This document shows positions 6,738 to 12,688 of a stretch of DNA of 12,688 nucleotides, piece after piece (position 1 is the first letter of the stretch; each line of letters starts with the position of its first letter). This DNA comes from Desulfobacteraceae bacterium (GTDB taxonomy: Bacteria; Desulfobacterota; Desulfobacteria; Desulfobacterales; BuS5): positions 1-12,688 of the forward strand of contig JAUVKE010000040.1 in assembly GCA_030592105.1 (NCBI GenBank). Direction: 5' to 3'. The translations under genes were made by a program, and so were the position numbers. Below the pieces are notes generated by a model. The model worked only from the letters and a program-made list of their open reading frames with translations. It did not search any database and was not told the origin of the DNA.

Positions 6738-8468
6738 ATGTCATCTGTAAAACTGATTACACCCTATTTAAAAGGGAACCTGTCCGTTGCAGGTCTTGGC
6801 ATGTTATGCCTGATTATTGTCGATTTTTTACAACTGATTATCCCCCGTATAATAAAATGGGCCATTGACGATATCTCCACGTTTCAGGCCGGGACAAAAG
6901 AATTACTGATTTATGCACTTTATATTACAGGCTGTGCAGTATTAATAGGATTATTCCGTTATATCTGGAGGCGTTCCCTTATCGGCCTGTCAAGAAAAAT
7001 TGAAGAAGGACTGCGAAACAGACTTTTTTTTCACATTCAGACCCTTTCTTCTTCATATTTTGACAAAACAAAAACAGGAAATTTAATGGCCCATGCCACC
7101 AATGATATCATGAATATCCGTATGGCAACAGGTATGGGTATTGTTGCCCTGACAGATGCTGTTACTCTTGGGGGGGCATCCATAATTTTTATGGCATATA
7201 TCAACATCAGGTTAACTTTGATGGTCATTTTTCCCATGACAGCATTAATTTTTTTTTCCCGTTTTTTTACAAAAAAAATGCATGCTCTTTACACAGATAT
7301 CCAGACAATATTTTCGGATATGACTGAATCAGCAAGGGAAAATTTTTCCGGAATCCGAATAATTAAAGCCTATACCAGGGAAAAAGAGGCTGCATTACAA
7401 TTTGATTTAATTTCAAAAAATTATGTAAAAAAAAATATCTCCCTGGTGAAAATCATAGGCTCTTTTTTCCCAATGCTGGTTTTCCTTTCCAACTTGAGCC
7501 TTGCCATTGTAATCTATGTGGGCGGCAAAAAGACCATGTACCTGGATATAACCCCTGGTGACTTTGTCGCTTTTATCAGCTACCTCGCTCTTTTGTCATG
7601 GCCCATGATGGCGGCAGGATGGCTTATAAATCTTATCCAGCGGGGCAGGGCATCCCTTCACAGAATCGATGCCCTGCTTCAGGTAACCCCTGAAATCGAG
7701 GATTCGCCCCAAGCAATTCTGTTTAGCCAGGCCAGGGGGGATATTCTTTTTAAAAATGTCCTTTTCACTTATCCCGACACCAGGGGATTTGCCATGTCTG
7801 ATATTAATATAAAAATAGAACATGGGAAAATCCTGGGTATTGTGGGTCCCCCTGGAAGCGGGAAAACAACACTCCTTAACCTTATTCCACGAATATATGA
7901 TACAGTCGGGGGAGAAATTATCCTTGACGGCGTTGATACAAAAAACATTAAAGTTAGAGATTTAAGAAAAAATATCTCCTTTGTACCCCAGGAGCCCTTT
8001 TTATTTGCAGGAACCATCAAAGAAAATATTATCTTTGGACAAAAAAATATAGATGAATCTGCTTTGATCAAAGCTGCCAAAGAGGCATCTTTATACGATG
8101 ATATAACAGGTCTTAAAAATGGTTTTCAAACCATAGTGGGGGAAAAAGGCGTAATCCTTTCAGGGGGGCAAAGGCAACGGGTAGACATTGCCAGGGCCTT
8201 TTTGCACGACGCTCCCATTTTGGTATTGGATGATCCTGTCAGCCAGGTGGATGTGAAAACTGCAAATATCATAATTAAAAACATTCTAAAAAAAGCCGGG
8301 GAAAAAACCATTATAATTGCGTCACATCGTATTTATGCGATAAGTTTTGCAGATGAAATTATTTCAATGGAGGATGGACGGATTACAGAATCAGGAACCC
8401 ATTTACACCTGATTGAAAAGAATAATTATTACGCAACAGTATCCAGGCTGCAGGAGATAGAAATATAA
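6738..8468 (+). CDS. ABC exporter half-transporter, degenerate-site subunit
   Basis: This 576-residue half-transporter has an N-terminal six-helix membrane domain (about residues 1-310) and a C-terminal ATPase domain (about 330-576). Seen motifs: Walker A GPPGSGKT (370-377), Q-loop VPQEPFLFAGTI, signature LSGGQRQR (from 474), Walker B LVLDD (second D at 499), and H-loop IIASHRI. The residue after Walker B, normally glutamate, is aspartate (DDPVSQVD). This is the hallmark of the degenerate-site subunit in heterodimeric exporters such as TM287/288, BmrC/D or MdlA/B. The partner follows at once. The ATG at 6738 is preferred because a TTG at 6720 would add only six residues; both have poor ribosome binding sites. 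Substrate is unknown: drugs, lipids or peptides are all possible. The gene is preceded by two palindromic repeat families, so its promoter must lie in or just after them. Confidence 0.93.
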   Translation: MSSVKLITPYLKGNLSVAGLGMLCLIIVDFLQLIIPRIIKWAIDDISTFQAGTKELLIYALYITGCAVLIGLFRYIWRRSLIGLSRKIEEGLRNRLFFHIQTLSSSYFDKTKTGNLMAHATNDIMNIRMATGMGIVALTDAVTLGGASIIFMAYINIRLTLMVIFPMTALIFFSRFFTKKMHALYTDIQTIFSDMTESARENFSGIRIIKAYTREKEAALQFDLISKNYVKKNISLVKIIGSFFPMLVFLSNLSLAIVIYVGGKKTMYLDITPGDFVAFISYLALLSWPMMAAGWLINLIQRGRASLHRIDALLQVTPEIEDSPQAILFSQARGDILFKNVLFTYPDTRGFAMSDINIKIEHGKILGIVGPPGSGKTTLLNLIPRIYDTVGGEIILDGVDTKNIKVRDLRKNISFVPQEPFLFAGTIKENIIFGQKNIDESALIKAAKEASLYDDITGLKNGFQTIVGEKGVILSGGQRQRVDIARAFLHDAPILVLDDPVSQVDVKTANIIIKNILKKAGEKTIIIASHRIYAISFADEIISMEDGRITESGTHLHLIEKNNYYATVSRLQEIEI

Positions 8469-10475
8469 ATGCGATTTGATTATGGTTATTCAGAGGAAAA
8501 ACAGGTGGGAAAAACCTATGATATCAACCTGCTAAAAAGGCTTTATCCCTTTATAAAACCGTATATTTCCATGCTGGCAGGATCAATGATTCTGGTTATA
8601 TTCATAACAGGGGTGGAGCTTTCACTCCCCTATATCACCAAAGTAGCAATTGACCGCTATATTATGCCCCACTCGGAGCCCCTGGACCCTCCTATCGGCG
8701 GAATAATAAAAGATAAAAAAAGATACCTTAAAGCAGATACAACCAGGGAGGAATTTAAGGAAATAATAAAAAAATATCCGGAACTCTTTGAAATCCATCA
8801 GTCCTTTGCATTCATACACCATGAAAACCTTAATCTCCTTGATAAAAAAGATTTGCAGATATTACGCAAAGATGATGTGTCAGGGCTAAAGTATATTTGT
8901 ATACTTTTTATTGCTCTTATACTTATTAATTTTTTTTTAAACCTTTTCCAGGTTATAATCATGGAGTATACAGGCCAAATGGCCATGCATGATCTAAGGA
9001 CCGACCTGTTTAAACATATCATAGGCCTTCCCGTCACTTTTTTTGCGTTAAATCCTGTTGCCCGACTTGTAACAAGGGTTACAAATGATGTTCAGAACAT
9101 GTATGAACTTTTTACTTCAATCATTACATTTGTTCTAAAGGATTTTTTCCTGTTGATCGGGATCGCCACTCTTCTTATCCTCATTAACTGGCAGCTTGCG
9201 CTTATATCATTTTCCATTATTCCCTTTGTTCTTTATATTTCAATATATTTTTCCGGACTGGCAAGGGATATTTTCAGAGATTTACGCACAAAACTGGCTG
9301 AAATCAATGGAAGATTCGCTGAAACCACGGAGGGTATCAAGGTTATCCAGCTCTTTTTACAGGAAAAGGAAAATTATCAGTCATTCACAAAATTGAACCA
9401 TGAAAATTATACCACAGCAATAAAACAGATCCATATTTTCGCATTGTTTATGCCTCTAATAGAGATACTTGCTTCTGTGGCACTGGCCATTATTATATAC
9501 TACGGAGGAGGAAGGGTCGTCTCCGAAACTCTCAGCCTGGGGTCCCTGGTCGCATTTATATCCTATATAAAGATGTTTTTTACGCCATTAAGGGATATCG
9601 CTGAAAAATATAATATCATGCAGAATGCTATGGCATCGGCAGAAAGACTTTTTATGATTTTAGATGACGAAAATATAGAAGATAAGAGGATAACAGTCGA
9701 TGGAAGGGGTGGAGCTCCCCTGAAAAAAGCGGTTATAAATAGAATAGATAGCGTGGAATTTGAAAATGTATCCTTTATGTATGTAAAGAATGAGCCTGTT
9801 CTTGAAAAAATTTCATTTAAAATCAAAAAAAAAGAAAAATTTGCTCTTGTTGGCCCCACAGGCTCGGGAAAAACATCCCTTATCAATCTGATTTTAAGAT
9901 TTCACATCCCCGATTCCGGTAGAATTTTAATTAACGGGGCTGACATTAATACCTTTGATCTTTCAGAACTAAGATCAAAAATTGCAATAGTTACCCAGGA
10001 GCCATTTCTGTTTTCAGGAACCATTCGGGAGAACATTGTTCCACCAGGTGCAGATATTTCCGAAGAAGTATTAAAAAGACTCCTTAAAGCATCAGGATGC
10101 AGCAGTCTGATAAGCAGACTCACCAAAGGACTTGAAAGCAGACTCTCCGAAGGGGGAAAATCATTATCCAGCGGCCAGCGGCAGTTAATCTCCATTGCCA
10201 GGGCATTTATATATAACCCGGAGCTTCTGTTATTAGACGAAGCAACATCTTATATCGATTCAAAAACAGAAGAAGAAATTACCCTGGCCCTTGCCAGTCT
10301 CATGAAAAATAGAACCTGCCTTGTTGTGGCGCACAGGCTTTCAACAGCCCGGAATTCTGATAGGATTATGGTGTTAAGTAAAGGAAAGATAATAGAATCA
10401 GGAACCCATCATTATTTGATGAAACAAGGGGAATTCTATTATAAATTAAACCATGGCGGGGCTGAGCTATGGTGA
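8469..10475 (+). CDS. ABC exporter half-transporter, catalytic-site subunit with extra extracytoplasmic loop
   Basis: A 668-residue half-transporter and partner of the preceding gene. Its ATG directly follows that gene's TAA, and AGGAG (8452-8456) lies inside the upstream gene, so translation is coupled. ATPase motifs: Walker A GPTGSGKT (462-469), Q-loop VTQEPFLFSGTI, Walker B LLLLDE with catalytic glutamate E591, and H-loop VVAHRLST. The signature is LSSGQ (566-570) in place of LSGGQ. The membrane domain has an unusual insertion: about 75 mostly charged residues (about 66-138) between membrane helices 1 and 2, where most exporters have about 20. By standard topology this loop faces the periplasm. 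As I recall, similar inserts occur in some other deltaproteobacterial homologues. The last residues (AELW) and the TGA stop lie inside a dispersed palindromic repeat (10462-10543), so the original C-terminus may have been replaced. Substrate is unknown. Confidence 0.94.
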   Translation: MRFDYGYSEEKQVGKTYDINLLKRLYPFIKPYISMLAGSMILVIFITGVELSLPYITKVAIDRYIMPHSEPLDPPIGGIIKDKKRYLKADTTREEFKEIIKKYPELFEIHQSFAFIHHENLNLLDKKDLQILRKDDVSGLKYICILFIALILINFFLNLFQVIIMEYTGQMAMHDLRTDLFKHIIGLPVTFFALNPVARLVTRVTNDVQNMYELFTSIITFVLKDFFLLIGIATLLILINWQLALISFSIIPFVLYISIYFSGLARDIFRDLRTKLAEINGRFAETTEGIKVIQLFLQEKENYQSFTKLNHENYTTAIKQIHIFALFMPLIEILASVALAIIIYYGGGRVVSETLSLGSLVAFISYIKMFFTPLRDIAEKYNIMQNAMASAERLFMILDDENIEDKRITVDGRGGAPLKKAVINRIDSVEFENVSFMYVKNEPVLEKISFKIKKKEKFALVGPTGSGKTSLINLILRFHIPDSGRILINGADINTFDLSELRSKIAIVTQEPFLFSGTIRENIVPPGADISEEVLKRLLKASGCSSLISRLTKGLESRLSEGGKSLSSGQRQLISIARAFIYNPELLLLDEATSYIDSKTEEEITLALASLMKNRTCLVVAHRLSTARNSDRIMVLSKGKIIESGTHHYLMKQGEFYYKLNHGGAELW

Positions 10476-10543
10476 AATTTAAAAAACTCTGGTTGTTTGA
10501 GCTGAGCGGGTTTCAAAGATTTTTAAATTTTAGTATAGCTCAA
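10462..10543. repeat. Long palindromic repeat, copy B, overlapping the exporter stop codon
   Basis: The 82-bp element opens CTGAGCTATGGTGAAATTT and ends TATAGCTCAA. It matches the reverse complement of copy A (6581-6662) at about 73 of 82 positions with no gaps, so the two copies are inverted around the ABC operon. Its first 14 bases supply part of the last alanine codon, the final three sense codons and the TGA of the upstream gene. Its hairpin may act as a transcript end between the convergent exporter and aminomutase genes. Confidence 0.8.
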
Positions 10544-10585
10544 TTTATTGCTTAACGCGGCACTAATTTATTATTCACCAGGCCA

Positions 10586-12382
10586 TTAATAATAATACCA
10601 GATAGTCTTGTAATCAGAGATTTTTTCCCCTGCTTTCTGCAGCCTTTCAAGATAATCATAGATGGAGACATCGGTATATATATAGGTATCTGCCTGGGAT
10701 ATCTTTTTCTCCCAGGGATGAAATTCATATACCCTGCGTCCATCAGGGAGTATTGAAATAACATCATGGTGCTGTCCTGCGCGGAGATAATTTTTTCCTA
10801 ATTTTGGGACATTAAAAACAATCTCATCTGTACGGACGGTTCCCGGAAGAAGTCTGGCCTCTTCCTGTTGTTCCTGGAGCAATCTTGGGATGGGGACCCT
10901 GTATTCATAGGTTTCATCTTTCCCCTTGGTGTTGAACGTATAATAGGGTGTAACTCCAATGCTGCGGAGAGCAAGACGCAATGCAACAGCCTCGAACCGC
11001 TTGGAATTATAGAAAGTATATACCAGTTGATTATATATTTCCATGCCGTTTTGCCGGAATTTCTGCACAGCATTTAAGGTTTGGGAAGAAATTTCATAGG
11101 AGTGCTCAAAATGTGTTATGATTATTACCTCCCTTTTCCCGGGGACATTAAACCTGCTGATAATACGCAAAAGGGAATCTGTAATTCTTTGGGGAAGAGT
11201 AACCAGCATGCGGGTTCCAATTCTGATTCTTACAACATGGTCAATGGCTGAAAGTCTCTCCAGCAGCTTTTCAATTTTTTCATCGGATAAAAGAAGGGGA
11301 TCTCCCCCTGTGATAAGGACTTCGTTTATTTCAGGAGTTTTTTCTATCCATTCTACTGCCCTATCCAACTTATTAGCTGAAATAGCAGCATCTGCAGAGT
11401 AGACATCTTTTATCTGCCAGTTCCTTTGACAATACACACAGATTTGAGGACAAGTTAAAATCGGCTTTATGATAACTATTTTGGGATATCTTCTGGTTAT
11501 CCCTTCAATGGGGGAGGTGTCCCGTTCCAGCATAAAGTCCATTGAGGTATTTGCATCAATTCCGAAATCCTTAATTTTATTTACATAATGCAAAGTTGGA
11601 ATAACCTGTGCCCTGAGAGCATAATCTTTTTCCCGGTGAGATTCAAAATCGATGAGGGAAAGATAATAGGGGGTTATTCCAAAAGGGATTTTATGTTCAT
11701 TGGCCAGCTCAACAGCCTGATATTCTTCATTTGTAAGTTTAATAAGTTTGGATAGTATTTCGGCTTTTCTGATAACATGGCTCAGATGCCAGCTCCAGTC
11801 ATCCCAATCTGTTTCACTGGCTCCGAAATATTCTAATATTCTTAATCTGTTAATATCACGCTTTTTTTCAATCTCCTCACTTAATCCTGAGGGGTAAAAA
11901 TTGAGAAATTGCTGCATTCTTTCTGCCATCCTTGACAGTTCATCCGATCTTAACCTGGCTGCTTTTCTCCCCTTATATTCCGTATACAAAGGAAGTTTTC
12001 CCTCGTAAACATCTGTTTTTCTCGCTATTCCTCTTAAAAGATGCTCAAGCTCAGCAAAAAAAGCAGGGGAGGGCTCTTCAATATCTTTTAAATCGTCTCC
12101 ATGAAGCAAGTCATTTATGTATGACAGAAAGTTATACCCGAGTGTTTTTTCGCTTCTGGTTGAAATAAGATTTCTAAAGACCGATATTACCCTGCGAATT
12201 AATACCCCTTCAAGGGGGGGAATAGATAGATCGTCACCAAATGTATCATCACTCAACTCGGACAGATATTTAGCAAGCCGCTCTTTTTTTAAATCCATTG
12301 ACTCTGAAGAAAGGAGAATCTTTTTCACTTCCGGCGCTATTTCCAAAATTTGTATACATTTTTGACGATTTTTTTCATTCAT
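10586..12382 (-). CDS. KamA-family radical SAM aminomutase, probably glutamate 2,3-aminomutase, long form
   Basis: This 598-residue enzyme of the lysine 2,3-aminomutase family uses S-adenosylmethionine, a 4Fe-4S cluster and PLP to move an alpha-amino group to the beta carbon. Seen: cluster motif CPQICVYC (C311, C315, C318), TGGDPL (358-363) for SAM binding, and the PLP lysine K530 in NVPKLGKN. In lysine enzymes two aspartates bind the side-chain amine (D293 in QCDLSLG and D330 in VDAPGGGGK). Here lysine K486 (FNTKGKD) and asparagine N524 stand there, the same pair as in clostridial glutamate 2,3-aminomutase (Lys332/Asn369, from memory). The product would be beta-glutamate, a known compatible solute. 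The N-terminal 200 or so residues are a helical extension absent from the roughly 420-residue clostridial enzymes; its role is unknown. ATG 12382 (MNEKNRQ) is preferred over TTG 12433. The gene stands alone, with no acetyltransferase gene (ablB) beside it. Confidence 0.88.
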   Translation of the reverse strand: MNEKNRQKCIQILEIAPEVKKILLSSESMDLKKERLAKYLSELSDDTFGDDLSIPPLEGVLIRRVISVFRNLISTRSEKTLGYNFLSYINDLLHGDDLKDIEEPSPAFFAELEHLLRGIARKTDVYEGKLPLYTEYKGRKAARLRSDELSRMAERMQQFLNFYPSGLSEEIEKKRDINRLRILEYFGASETDWDDWSWHLSHVIRKAEILSKLIKLTNEEYQAVELANEHKIPFGITPYYLSLIDFESHREKDYALRAQVIPTLHYVNKIKDFGIDANTSMDFMLERDTSPIEGITRRYPKIVIIKPILTCPQICVYCQRNWQIKDVYSADAAISANKLDRAVEWIEKTPEINEVLITGGDPLLLSDEKIEKLLERLSAIDHVVRIRIGTRMLVTLPQRITDSLLRIISRFNVPGKREVIIITHFEHSYEISSQTLNAVQKFRQNGMEIYNQLVYTFYNSKRFEAVALRLALRSIGVTPYYTFNTKGKDETYEYRVPIPRLLQEQQEEARLLPGTVRTDEIVFNVPKLGKNYLRAGQHHDVISILPDGRRVYEFHPWEKKISQADTYIYTDVSIYDYLERLQKAGEKISDYKTIWYYY

Positions 12383-12442
12383 AGAATTAATCCGATCATT
12401 TAAAAAATTAGCGACAAAACATAAAATCAGCAATTAAAAACT

Positions 12443-12488
12443 TACAGATCCATTTAAAATCTGTATAACCAGCATGCCCTGTCGGGCA
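12443..12488. promoter_or_regulatory. Two small inverted repeats upstream of the aminomutase gene
   Basis: TACAGAT (12443-12449) and ATCTGTA (12459-12465) form a 7-bp inverted repeat with a 9-base spacer, about 60-80 bases upstream of the ATG on the minus strand. TGCCC-TGTC-GGGCA (12475-12488) is a second small hairpin. Either could be an operator or a transcript structure. No convincing -35/-10 pair was found, so the promoter cannot be placed. Confidence 0.3.
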
Positions 12489-12547
12489 CAACAAAATATG
12501 AAAATGAGATAACGGTTAATGACATTTTATAAATTAGTAGAATTCCT

Positions 12548-12572
12548 TAATTCATCATTCATAATTCATCAT
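12548..12572. repeat. Short direct repeat TAATTCATCAT
   Basis: The 11-mer TAATTCATCAT occurs twice (12548-12558 and 12562-12572), 14 bp apart. This is a simple AT-rich spacer repeat, like those often seen beside mobile or palindromic elements. No function can be assigned. Confidence 0.55.
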
Positions 12573-12597
12573 TTTCTTATAAATCCATTCAAAGCTA

Positions 12598-12635
12598 AAA
12601 AAGGGTATGCCCTTTTTTAGGTGCATACCCTTTTT
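12598..12635. terminator. Strong bidirectional-type terminator hairpin
   Basis: Arms AAAAAGGGTATGC (12598-12610) and GCATACCCTTTTT (12623-12635) pair perfectly over 13 bp around a 12-base loop, and A/T runs at both ends suit termination in either direction. It lies upstream of the aminomutase gene, so it most likely ends a minus-strand transcript coming from beyond the right edge, insulating the aminomutase gene from it. Confidence 0.8.
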
Positions 12636-12643
12636 ATTTTTTG

Positions 12644-12688
12644 TAAGGGCTCGCTTAAAATATAAAGTTATTTTTGAGCGAGCCCTAA
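12644..12688. repeat. Palindromic element at the right edge
   Basis: Perfect arms AGGGCTCGCT (12646-12655) and AGCGAGCCCT (12677-12686) extend imperfectly to about 18 bp on each side, around an AT-rich centre. It is either a REP/MITE-like element or the terminator of a gene outside the window. The window ends at its outer boundary, so its full extent is unknown. Confidence 0.6.

Noticed and set aside
12383..12433. TTG start adding 17 residues to the aminomutase
   Set aside because: No ribosome binding site, and the hydrophobic extension does not suit a cytoplasmic enzyme; ATG 12382 is more plausible.

Overview
The window is AT-rich DNA from a Gram-negative bacterium. A PEP-CTERM sorted protein, a DtxR-FeoA regulator next to feoB, a heterodimeric ABC exporter with a long extracytoplasmic loop, a long-form KamA-family radical SAM aminomutase, and many small palindromic repeats together suggest a Desulfobacterota (Desulfobacterales-like) genome. 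That placement is inference from gene style, not from a marker gene. No rRNA, tRNA, CRISPR array or complete insertion sequence is visible.

Layout. 1-300: a decayed minus-strand gene of the four-helix-bundle (23S rRNA intervening-sequence protein) family, bracketed by heptamer arrays in opposite orientation. 300-690: AT-rich leader with a possible promoter and paired 15-bp boxes. 688-1221 (+): a small PEP-CTERM protein, closed by a strong hairpin. 1340-5058 (-): SBF-like transporter, then feoB, then a DtxR-family regulator with a C-terminal FeoA-like domain; the last two form an iron-uptake unit. 5294-6421 (+): a stand-alone acyl-CoA dehydrogenase homologue with leucine at the usual catalytic glutamate position. 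6420-6665: a dense repeat cluster. 6738-10475 (+): two ABC half-transporters that form one asymmetric heterodimeric exporter. 10462-10543: a second, inverted copy of the 82-bp palindrome found at 6581-6662; it overlaps the exporter's stop codon. 10586-12382 (-): a KamA-family enzyme whose substrate-pocket residues fit glutamate 2,3-aminomutase better than lysine 2,3-aminomutase. 12383-12688: no gene, but short repeats, a strong terminator hairpin and a further palindrome at the edge.

How the genes work together. The regulator probably senses iron and controls feoB, the ferrous iron permease beside it. The two ABC subunits are translationally coupled and complement each other's degenerate ATPase motifs. 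The aminomutase probably makes beta-glutamate, a compatible solute. The other genes look like independent transcription units separated by mobile or palindromic repeats. I see no obvious new multi-gene system. The most unusual points are the paired inverted repeats around the exporter operon, the altered acyl-CoA dehydrogenase active site, and the gene remnant between inverted heptamer arrays.
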